NCBI GenBank assembly: GCA_022394775.1
Contig: JAGFCB010000171.1
Span: 1-46,068, forward strand
DNA length: 46,068 bases
Origin: Candidatus Poribacteria bacterium
Lineage (GTDB): Bacteria > Poribacteria > WGA-4E > WGA-3G
Reading direction: 5' to 3'
Positions 16,558-24,600 of the stretch are shown here, in pieces (within the stretch, counting starts at the first letter, position 1; the number at the start of each line of letters is the position of its first letter). The translations under genes were made by a program, and so were the position numbers. Below the pieces are notes generated by a model that saw only the letters and a program-made list of their open reading frames with translations, searched no databases and was not told the DNA's origin.

Positions 16558-17043
16558 TTATTTCGATAGGTACTCATACGGATCTATGCCCGAAGCATCC
16601 ATGTCTAATACCAGTACGCCTGGGGGAAGTATTCCCTTACTGATTTGGGCTGTAATTGTGCTATCGCCTCCTGAAATCTTAGAAGCATGTTTAGTGATTG
16701 TACCATCAGGCAGTTGGGTATCCTCCCATTTGACATAAACAACATTCGGATAGTACAAATAGACTTTCCCATTATTCATATCCATATCGGTCCCAACAAA
16801 ACGGTTCCCTTCATTCCATTTCTTAACCATAACGAGTCCCCACAATTCTCGCTGGGTCAACGCATTAATACTCACAGTTTTTTTCTGAGGTTGCAGCCAA
16901 ACTACAGCAAACGGGAAGTCGGGCGGAACTTGGGGACGCTCAATTTTTTTCGGACCGAATGCCGAACACCCACATATTATGGATAATCCAAATATGGCTA
17001 AAAGGTTCATTAGCATCATTTGGCGATATTTCGTAGATTTCAT
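16558..17043 (-). CDS. Lipoprotein of unknown function
   Basis: 161 residues. Signal peptide with hydrophobic core (about 9-23) and lipobox-like I-C-G-C (Cys26), so a probable lipid-anchored periplasmic or outer-membrane protein. AAAGGAG precedes the ATG by eight bases. The mature part has a mixed beta-type sequence (VYLYYPNVVYVKWED) and a short tail DPYEYLSK. No family recognised. It lies between the STAS gene at 17106 and the LamG remnant, 62 bp after the STAS gene on the same strand. Confidence 0.75.
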   Translation of the reverse strand: MKSTKYRQMMLMNLLAIFGLSIICGCSAFGPKKIERPQVPPDFPFAVVWLQPQKKTVSINALTQRELWGLVMVKKWNEGNRFVGTDMDMNNGKVYLYYPNVVYVKWEDTQLPDGTITKHASKISGGDSTITAQISKGILPPGVLVLDMDASGIDPYEYLSK

Positions 17044-17105
17044 CGTTTCGTCTCCTTTGAGAAATTATTGTGACAAGAGCAGAATCGCGCCTTGGCTACT
17101 CGCCT

Positions 17106-17456
17106 TTAGTCATCCTTGACGAGTGCCAAAATCGCAGCCTCCTCACTCTCGAAATGTTCAAAAATACTCACAAGCCGACTCAGGACGAGTAAACTCTTAA
17201 TATGTCGCCCAACATTGATAATAGCGATACGGCTTTTCAGCTGCGCTGCGATCACATGCACATTTACCAGCATGCCGAGTGCCGAACTATCTATTTTGTG
17301 AACGTGCTCGAAATTGATGATGAAGCAGGGCGTGTGGGAAGCTTCTAATAGCTCCAACGCGAGTTTCTCTCGCAATTCCGATACCGCAGTGCCGACAATT
17401 TTACCGTGGGGTTCCAAAATTGGAACGCCACCTCTCAGACGCGTCATCACCATCAT
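17106..17456 (-). CDS. STAS-domain anti-sigma factor antagonist (copy C)
   Basis: 116 residues with IDSSALG (Asp56, Ser57/58) as the phosphorylation site; the usual glycine after the second serine is alanine. AGGAG precedes the start. It is strikingly similar to copy A at 40-387 (ILEPHGKIVGTAVSELRE and LVSIFEHFESE segments), far more than to copy B, so it is a dispersed duplicate. It is followed by a lipoprotein on the same strand. Confidence 0.9.
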   Translation of the reverse strand: MMVMTRLRGGVPILEPHGKIVGTAVSELREKLALELLEASHTPCFIINFEHVHKIDSSALGMLVNVHVIAAQLKSRIAIINVGRHIKSLLVLSRLVSIFEHFESEEAAILALVKDD

Positions 17457-17801
17457 GGATTTTCTCCTTTATTATTTTTTCACGGGATTCCGTTGACCTT
17501 GAAATATACCTCGGTTTCGATCATGGATGAAACATAAACCTTGGCATAATGATACCTAAAATATCCGTTATATTATAGTAAAGCCCGAAGATATGTGAAC
17601 ACTCTCGGAAACACAGAACCCTTGTCCCTTGCAGGTGGGGTTTGTAACCCTGCCATTCTTTCGGTGTTCAAGTAATTAGGGCTTTACTTATAATTATAGA
17701 TATGAAACTAAAAAAGTTTAGGGTAAATTTACATTTTTTTGGGGATTTGACAAAAAATAGAGTATGTTACAGCCAATTGTGTGTCAAGATAAGCATAAAA
17801 A
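17457..17801. other. Intergenic region with an inverted-repeat element
   Basis: 345 bp. It contains the element at 17577-17688 and AT-rich flanks. TTGACA at 17747-17752 resembles a -35 box, but I see no -10 at a proper distance. Confidence 0.6.
17577..17688. mobile_element. Inverted-repeat element of a second family (112 bp, 10-bp TIRs)
   Basis: AGTAAAGCCC (17577-17586) and its exact complement GGGCTTTACT (17679-17688). A second inner pair is TGAACAC (17596-17602) and GTGTTCA (17664-17670). The centre holds GGGGTTTGTAACCCTGCC, very like the core of the two MITE-like elements at 10245 and 21461. A target duplication is at best TAT on each side, in AT-rich sequence, so not diagnostic. Confidence 0.65.
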
Positions 17802-18062
17802 TTGAAAATTTATGAGATGCCAAACGGTGAAATCAAATGGTACTTCTATGACGCTGAAATTGATGAAGTCCTTGACAGCGTCGAGGAGATATGGCCCGAA
17901 ATTCGATGTAATGCGGAGACACTGCGCTGGATTGAAGATGGACCCGGTGCGCTCGTAGGTGCACGGAAAAACATTGAACGCTATATACGTAAGTATCTCA
18001 TGCGGATACAAGCACCGATGGGCGCAAAACCCAAACTCATTGCATGGATGGAGATTTCCTGA
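17802..18062 (+). CDS. Small hypothetical protein
   Basis: 86 residues if the TTG at 17802 is used, 81 from ATG 17817. The composition is protein-like (WYFYDAEIDEVLDSVEEIW, then IQAPMGAKPKLIAWMEIS) but I recognise no family and no clear ribosome site. It converges on the frameshifted DUF5615 gene. It could be a gene or a remnant. Confidence 0.4.
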   Translation: MKIYEMPNGEIKWYFYDAEIDEVLDSVEEIWPEIRCNAETLRWIEDGPGALVGARKNIERYIRKYLMRIQAPMGAKPKLIAWMEIS

Positions 18063-18152
18063 GAACAATTTCCGACAAGGAGATATGACAACAAGATGCA
18101 CAACGAACTTTCACGCAAAATTCAAAAATCCACAACTCTCAGTCCGTGGAAA

Positions 18153-18511
18153 TCATGTGTTTGGTAAAGATCTTGTACGGATCTGATTCTCATCAACAAC
18201 AGAAAAAAGTCCTGTCCAGTCTGATTGAGTTTCCAGGGTTCTAATTATAATTTGTGCAATGGTTGATGGTGAGTTAGGGGGAGGCGAAACAGAATTACAC
18301 CGAAAGGAGCGTTAACTTTTAATCGGAAGACCAACTCACCAAAATCTGTGTCAAATGTAATGAGGGTCCGCTTTTCAGTTGTAGCAAGAGAAAGTACCTC
18401 TCGGTCACTAATACCGGGGGTCTCTTTTCCTACCCAAAGCGCGTCATGTCCGTGATCACACAGGAGTTCCACGACTAAACTAGGGATGTTCTCGTCTGCT
18501 AACAGGCGCAT
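18153..18511 (-). pseudogene. DUF5615 PIN-like toxin, frameshifted
   Basis: The family begins MRLLADENIPSLVVELL, with EVLSLATTEKRTLITFDTDFGEL as the acidic nuclease-like core, and should run to about 115-120 residues. Here the frame ends after 88 codons (stop at 18245). One frame over, the sequence continues as SPSTIAQIIIRTLET and SDWTGLFSVVDENQIRTRS to a stop at 18153-18155, the expected C-terminus. Restoring one C in the C5 run (minus strand, 18277-18281) rejoins both halves into about 119 residues. The start overlaps the upstream DUF433 gene by 32 bp, the usual arrangement. Known for the family: PIN-like putative toxins. Here it is probably inactive unless this is a sequencing error. Confidence 0.8.
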
Positions 18512-18767
18512 CTGTTAATTGCCTAGGAGATTGGTAGTCTTTTTGTGTGTTTAGCACCATGCTTGCATACGCAAGGCATGCGCGAATATCCTCTTGGACA
18601 ATATGCGGATAATTTTCAAGAATTTCTGTCTCACTCCAGCCGTGCGCCAGTAAATTTATGATGAATTCAACAGCTAACCGTGTGCCTTTAATAATAGGTT
18701 TCCCCGTGAGAATGTTTTCGTCACAGACGATTCGTTCTGCCAAAGGTAACAGGTGTGAAACGTTCAT
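18480..18767 (-). CDS. DUF433 antitoxin-like protein
   Basis: 95 residues. The DUF433 core is at about 12-68: V-DE-ILTGKPIIKGTRLAVEFIINLLAHGWSETEILENYP, a small winged-HTH-like domain. DUF433 proteins are typically encoded directly before DUF5615 PIN-like proteins and are thought to be their antitoxins. The C-terminal tail of about 25 residues is polar and overlaps the DUF5615 reading frame. A good promoter lies at 18839-18867. Antitoxin role is from the family and context. Confidence 0.85.
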   Translation of the reverse strand: MNVSHLLPLAERIVCDENILTGKPIIKGTRLAVEFIINLLAHGWSETEILENYPHIVQEDIRACLAYASMVLNTQKDYQSPRQLTDAPVSRREHP

Positions 18768-18838
18768 AATGTGTGCTCCTCAATCCAGTTTATCCAGCAT
18801 CAAAATTTTCTGTATCAATAGGACCACGATATGTCATA

Positions 18839-18867
18839 ATTGTATCATATTTTTCAGCGTTTGCCAA
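18839..18867 (-). promoter_or_regulatory. Promoter for the DUF433/DUF5615 pair
   Basis: Minus strand TTGGCA (18867-18862), exact 17-bp spacer, TACAAT (18844-18839), about 70 bp before the DUF433 start. Confidence 0.6.
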
Positions 18868-19021
18868 ATTTATGAGTATGCAATGGATCTTGAGCGTTCA
18901 GAAGAAAAATCTCAAAAATGAGGCGTGAGTAGGAAAACTGAATACATTTATTGCGTTTCGATCTATGAATAGAGCGAAACCCTCTTTCTTTTTTCTAAAG
19001 GAAAATGAAAAGATTCAAAAA

Positions 19022-19333
19022 CTAAGACGTGCCGCGCCGTTGCTTCTTTTCCCATTCCCTTGCACCTTCTCGTGTTGTACGGCTCCCAACCTGTTGAATA
19101 TGAACATCTTTACCGTAGTTCCGTTGGTGCTCCTTTTCACGGCGATCTAAGTCGTTCGTGATTCGGCTACGGATAACTTTATTACCGCGCTTCAGATGAT
19201 ATTTATAGGTGTCACGCTTGGGCTCTATAGGGACTCCTCTTGCCTCAAGAACCTCTCTCACTGCCCGTTCTACTTGTGATTTTGAGATCTTCCCTCGTTT
19301 GGGTGGGTATTTGACGATTCTTTGTGCTGCCAT
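19022..19333 (-). CDS. Small basic protein, possibly GIY-YIG-like
   Basis: 103 residues from ATG 19333 (AAGGT upstream); a longer frame to 19393 lacks a ribosome site. Very rich in Lys/Arg. The segment YKYHLKRGNKVIRSRITNDLDRREKEH followed by I-Q-VGSRTTREGAREWEKKQ resembles the G-T-D-x-RRE-x-EH pattern of a degenerate GIY-YIG-type nuclease fold. That is recognition by eye, not a firm assignment. The first 35 residues (VKYPPKRGKISKSQVERAVREVL) look like a separate nucleic-acid-binding segment. It lies alone between accessory genes. Confidence 0.5.
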   Translation of the reverse strand: MAAQRIVKYPPKRGKISKSQVERAVREVLEARGVPIEPKRDTYKYHLKRGNKVIRSRITNDLDRREKEHQRNYGKDVHIQQVGSRTTREGAREWEKKQRRGTS

Positions 19334-19443
19334 TCTAATTACCTTGAAGTTTTTCAAAACAATTTTAACTTTTTCTCTTTGAAAGTATACCATAAATTCT
19401 ATGAGATGTCAATCGGGTGTGTAAAGTTGCATCGGTGCTAAAT

Positions 19444-19472
19444 TTGACAAAAAGGGCGAGGTGTGCTATAGT
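19444..19472 (+). promoter_or_regulatory. Strong promoter for ggt
   Basis: TTGACA (19444-19449), exact 17-bp spacer, TATAGT (19467-19472), about 30 bp before the ATG at 19501. Confidence 0.75.
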
Positions 19473-19500
19473 GGTAGCAGTCTGAAAATAGGAGGGAAGG

Positions 19501-21111
19501 ATGTTTGACGGGTACTACCCCAACCAATTTGGACCTGGACGTTCTGCTGTTATCTGCCAACATGGGGCAGTTGCAACGAGTCAACCCCTTGCCGCGCAGG
19601 GCGGGTTGCAGATTCTACGCGATGGCGGAAATGCTATTGACGCGGCGGTCGCGACTGCTGCGATACTCAATGTCGTCGAACCGATGTCAACGGGTATCGG
19701 TGGCGATGCTTTTATGCTGGTCTACCAGCCTAAAGATGGTGTAATCCGCGGCTTGAATGCAAGTGGTAGGGCACCGTACGCCGCAGAACTGGAGTTTTTT
19801 ACCAAGCAAGGATTAACCAGTATTCCGTCTTTTGGGAGTATGTATCCTGTTACGGTACCGGGGACGATTGATGGATGGGCAACCCTTCTTGATGAATGCG
19901 GAACGATGTCATTGGCAGAGGTGCTTCAACCTGCGATTGATTATGCAGAAAATGGATTTCCGGTGAGTCCACAAATTAGTCTTGCATGGCAAGGCAGCGC
20001 GGCAATGTTGGCGCAGCATCCGGACACTGCAAAGACCTATCTCACAAATGGAAAGGCACCGGTACCGGGTGAAGTCTTTCGTCAGCCGAATTTCGCACGG
20101 ACATTACGGTTGATTGCTGAAGGTGGACGTGATGCCTTTTATCACGGCGAGATTGCTGATAAAATCGTCCAATTTTCCGATGAGAATGGCGGACTTTTCA
20201 CGCGCCAAGACTTCGCTGACCACAAATCCGATTGGGTTGAACCGATTTCTACGAATTATCGCGGTTATGATGTCTATGAAATTCCGCCGAATGGACAAGG
20301 CATTGCTGCACTGCTTGCACTCAATATCGTTGAAGGGTTTGACCTCAGAGCGATGGGGCATAACAGTTCTGAACATTTACATTACGCTATTGAGGCAATG
20401 AAATTGGGGTTCGCTGATCTTTACAAATACGTAACAGATCCAACATTTGTAGATGTGCCAGTAGCCGGTCTGCTTACTGATGACTATACGGAAAGCCAAC
20501 GGTCCCGTATTTCATTAGAACGGGCGAACACAGCACCGAGTGCCGGTGTTCCGTCAATGGGAAGTGATACTGTATACTTGTGTGTTGTTGATAGTGAGCG
20601 AAACGTTGTCTCTTTTATTAACAGTCTTTTTGCAGGCTTTGGATCCGGTCTAACTGCTGGTGATACAGGTATTATGTTGCAAAATCGGGGCGCAGGTTTT
20701 TCGCTGGATCCGAACCATGCGAATTGTATCGCGCCGCATAAACGGACGTTACATACGATTATCCCGGGCATGATTGCCCAAAACGGGGTGCCGTTGGTTA
20801 CCTTCGGGGTCATGGGCGGACAGATGCAAACACAAGGACATTTACAGTTTGTGTGTAATCTCATTGACTTCAATATGGATGTCCAAAATGCATTAGATGC
20901 CCCTCGGTTTCGGGTGATGGACGATTCTCGGATTATGCTGGAGACAGGTATTCCGATGAATGTGCAAGCTACATTGGCACAGAAGGGACATCACATCATA
21001 CCCGGCGACACTTTTTTTGGCGGTGGGCAAGCGATTTTTATCAATCCATCCTTTGACACGCTTGTGGCAGGTTCAGATCCGAGACGGGATGGATGTGCGG
21101 TCGGCTATTGA
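19501..21111 (+). CDS. ggt: Gamma-glutamyltransferase family protein
   Basis: 536 residues. N-terminal nucleophile hydrolase that cleaves gamma-glutamyl bonds such as in glutathione. Family features: ATSQPLAAQGGLQILRDGGNAIDAAVATAA near the N-terminus, GGDAFMLVY, TVPGTIDGW, the autoprocessing/nucleophile Thr357 in SMGSDTVYLCVVD, and the C-terminal GGGQAIFI. The usual second-position T-H at the cleavage site is T-V-Y here, as in some cytoplasmic members. No signal peptide, so probably cytoplasmic. AGGAGG-type ribosome site and a consensus promoter directly upstream. Its substrate could be another gamma-glutamyl or amide compound. Confidence 0.9.
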   Translation: MFDGYYPNQFGPGRSAVICQHGAVATSQPLAAQGGLQILRDGGNAIDAAVATAAILNVVEPMSTGIGGDAFMLVYQPKDGVIRGLNASGRAPYAAELEFFTKQGLTSIPSFGSMYPVTVPGTIDGWATLLDECGTMSLAEVLQPAIDYAENGFPVSPQISLAWQGSAAMLAQHPDTAKTYLTNGKAPVPGEVFRQPNFARTLRLIAEGGRDAFYHGEIADKIVQFSDENGGLFTRQDFADHKSDWVEPISTNYRGYDVYEIPPNGQGIAALLALNIVEGFDLRAMGHNSSEHLHYAIEAMKLGFADLYKYVTDPTFVDVPVAGLLTDDYTESQRSRISLERANTAPSAGVPSMGSDTVYLCVVDSERNVVSFINSLFAGFGSGLTAGDTGIMLQNRGAGFSLDPNHANCIAPHKRTLHTIIPGMIAQNGVPLVTFGVMGGQMQTQGHLQFVCNLIDFNMDVQNALDAPRFRVMDDSRIMLETGIPMNVQATLAQKGHHIIPGDTFFGGGQAIFINPSFDTLVAGSDPRRDGCAVGY

Positions 21112-21128
21112 GGCGAAAGGGAATTTAC

Positions 21129-21157
21129 TTGACTTTCGACTTAAATTGAGGTATAAT
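21129..21157 (+). promoter_or_regulatory. Strong promoter upstream of gltB
   Basis: TTGACT (21129-21134), exact 17-bp spacer, TATAAT (21152-21157). It is about 455 bp from the gltB start, so transcripts would carry a long structured leader containing the MITE-like element, or end earlier as a separate RNA. Confidence 0.65.
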
Positions 21158-21460
21158 ATTAGGACTAACAGGCGGTTTTGCCTCAAAAAATGGGGCTTAA
21201 ACCAAAGCATGTAAGCCCGCCAAGCCGGCCGTGAATCACCGTTGATTCCAGAGGCTCTCTCTTGCCTTGAGGCGCGCTATTTTCGGCAGGATACGAGTCG
21301 TCAGCGTCCGACCCAACCCTGAAAGCGAAATCCGTTTTCCGATTTATTTCTATCTATCATAAAAAAGGATAGGGCTAAGGCATGCGAACTTCGCCCCGGG
21401 GAGTAGATATAAAAAGACGAAGCGTAAACAACTTGATTTACAATGCCGATGAAAAAGAAA

Positions 21461-21575
21461 TAGGACTTACGCATTCCCGTTTGCTGGCGGGGTTTTAAAC
21501 CCTGAAGAAACACCCAAGCAAAAACCCTGCAGTGCATAATACTCAGGTTATCATAGAAAAAATGCGTAAGTCCTA
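21461..21575. mobile_element. MITE-like element, copy 2 (115 bp, 15-bp TIRs, 5-bp TSD)
   Basis: TAGGACTTACGCATT (21461-21475) and its complement (21561-21575) form perfect terminal repeats. The direct repeat AGAAA flanks both sides (21456-21460 and 21576-21580). The interior has GGCGGGGTTTTAAACCC, shared with copy 1, but otherwise differs. No coding capacity. It ends about 35 bp before the gltB start codon. Confidence 0.87.
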
Positions 21576-21612
21576 AGAAATATAGAAGAATGTATGGAGA
21601 GTTAGTTTAAAA

Positions 21613-24600
21613 ATGTACAAGGATTTAAACGAAAAAGATGCCTGTGGTGTAGGTTTTGTCGCGAACTGTTTCGGAAGTCGGAGTCATGAGATTATCAAGA
21701 TGGCGACGCAGGCGGTCACGAATTTGACGCACCGAGGCGCGGTGGCGGCGGACGCGAAGACAGGCGACGGGGCAGGTATCTTAACACAAATTCCAAAAAA
21801 ATTATTTGAAAAAGAACTTGAGAAACTCGGAGTCCATCTTGATTCGATAAATGATATGGGTGTTGGGATGATTTTTCTCCCACGACACGATGAAGAGGCA
21901 TTGGCACAGGGGCGTGCGCTTATTGAAAAGACGTTACAACAATACGGTGTTCCGCTTCTCGGATGGCGCTCGGTGCCGCTGGATCTTTCCGCGCTTGGGA
22001 CTAAAGCTTTAGAAACGATGCCAGAGATTCAACAGGTATTGGTTGGGCGACCGGAACAACTTGCAGACGATGCTTTTGAGAGATGTTTGTATTTAATATG
22101 TAAAGAGTTAGAACACCGTATCCAAGCGGCAGGGCTTGATGAATTCCATATCGCATCCTTTTCGCATCGGACAGTTGTCTACAAAGGGTTACTCGTTGCC
22201 CCGCAGCTTGCGCAATTTTATTTGGACTTAAAAGATTCGGATTTTGAGGCAGCACTTGCTGTTTTTCACCAGCGTTATAGTACGAACACCTCTTCTACAT
22301 GGATGCTCGCGCAACCCTTCCATACACTCGCACACAACGGTGAAATCAATACCTTAATGGGCAACCGGAATTGGATGCGAGCGCGCGAAGCAGATTTACA
22401 GTCCCCCCTCTGGAACGAACACATTCAAAAACTTGTCCCAATTATCAATCCACACGGAAGCGATTCGATGAGTTTAGATAGCGCGTTGGAGTTATTAACA
22501 CATTCTGACCGTGATATCCTACATGCCATGATGTGTCTGATCCCGGAGGCGTATGAACAGATTCCTGATATGCCGGATGTGCTTAAAGCTTGTTACGAGT
22601 ATCTCTCATGTGTCAGTGAACCTTGGGATGGACCGGCGGCAGTCGCGTTTACGGATGGCGTTGTCGTTGGGGCAAGTCTTGATAGAAACGGTTTACGACC
22701 CGCACGCTACAAAATCACGGAAGAGGGAACTGTTGTCATGGGGTCTGAGGTCGGTATTATTGAACTTGACGATAGTCGCGTTGTGGAAAAGGGACGTTTG
22801 GGACCTGGACAGATGATCGCTGTGGATACAGCGCAAGGAAAAGTGTTGAAGGATTCGGAGATTAAGCATAGTATTGCTGAGCGAAAACCTTATGCGGAGT
22901 GGGTACAGAAAGGTATCGTAACGCTTCCGACTGAAAAGGACGACGCTTCCACTATGACGGATGCTGTTCCGGCGCGGCTGCCGATGCACCAGAAAGCCTT
23001 CGGTTATATGACTGAGGATGTGGAGCGATTTATTAAGCCCATGGTAATGGAAGCGAAGGAAGCGGTCGGTTCGATGGGTGATGATACACCACCTGCTGTG
23101 ATTTCTCAGCACCCGCGATTGCTCTATACTTACTTCAAACAACGCTTCGCGCAAGTAACAAACCCACCGATTGATTCAATCCGTGAACGTTTGGTGATGT
23201 CACTCACAACTTACCTCGGACGACGGCATAGTTTACTCACGGAAACTGAAGCTCACGCTCGGCTTATCCGGTTACCTTCACCAATCCTGACCAATACAGA
23301 TCTACAAGCACTGAGAGCACTGAATATCCCTGATTTTCAGATGTCAACGCTTTCTGTCTGTTTCCCGGTATCCTCCGGTACACAGGGCTTGGAGACTGGG
23401 CTGGAGGCGTTATGTGAACGTGCTTCCGAAGCAGTTGATGCCGGCACAACGCTTCTCGTGCTAAGCGATAAAGATGTCAATCCTGATTCTGCGCCGATTC
23501 CGATGGCACTTGCTGTCGGTGCTGTCCATCATCATCTAATTCGAGAAGGGAAACGGATGCGAGTGAGTCTTATCGCTGAAACCGGGGATGCGAGAGAAGA
23601 ACATCATTTTGCTGTCCTGATCGGTTATGGAGCAGCGGCGGTTAACCCTTATCTCGCGTTTTCTACGATTGTTCAACTTGCGGAGGATGAGGAGCTTGGA
23701 GACCTCACAGCGGCGAAAGCGATCGAAACCTATAAGGCGACCGTTGAAAAAGGTCTTTTGAAGATTATGGCGAAGATGGGGATTTCGACGGTGTCGAGTT
23801 ACCGGGGTGCTCAAATTTTTGAGGCACTCGGTATCAATGCCACAGTTATTGATAAGTGTTTTACAGGGACCACCTCGCGCTTAAGCGGCATCGGGTTTGC
23901 TGAAATCGCGGCGGAGACGCTCCATTTCCACGCGAAAGCGTTTTCGGAGAGCGAAGACGACCCATCGCTTGAGGAGGCTGGCTATTTCCGGTTCCGTAGA
24001 AACGGTGAATTCCATGCCTTTAATCCGACTGTATTTAAATCACTTCATAAGTTCGTCAAGGCAGGTAAATCGGAAGATTATGAGAAATATGTTGACGCTA
24101 TTGAGAGTGGTGAGCTTTCCAGTTTACGGGATTTGCTTGCATTCAAGCCGAGCATGCCTATCCCTATTGAAGAAGTAGAACCGGCGGAGGATATCGTTCG
24201 ACGTTTTACAACCGGTAGTATGTCGTTTGGGGCGTTAAGCCGTGAAACACACGAAACCTTGGCAGTTGCGATGAACCGTCTTGGTGCGAAGTCAGGGAGT
24301 GGAGAAGGTGGTGAAAATCCTGATCGCTTCAAGAAACAGCCTAACGGTGACCTCGCTTCGAGTGCTATCAAACAGGTGGCGTCCGGACGCTTCGGTGTCA
24401 CACCGACGTACCTAATTTCGGCGAAGGAATTGGAAATCAAGATGGCGCAAGGGTCTAAACCTGGAGAGGGCGGACAGATTCCGGGGCACAAGGTAACCGC
24501 TGAAATCGCCTCTATCCGGCACTCTGTGCCTGGCGTTCCATTGATTTCGCCGCCACCGCACCACGACATTTATTCTATTGAGGACTTGGCGCAACTCATC

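Larger units (their letters stand above)
21112..21612. other. 500-bp leader region before gltB
   Basis: It contains the promoter at 21129-21157, a cluster of small hairpins (21193-21218, 21233-21248) and the MITE-like copy 2. It has no convincing gene on either strand. It may be a long 5' leader or encode a non-coding RNA; I recognise no known riboswitch motif. Confidence 0.5.

Noticed and set aside
21301..21537. 78-codon minus-strand frame in the gltB leader
   Set aside because: Runs through the MITE-like element copy 2, whose termini and target duplication explain the sequence; no family similarity.
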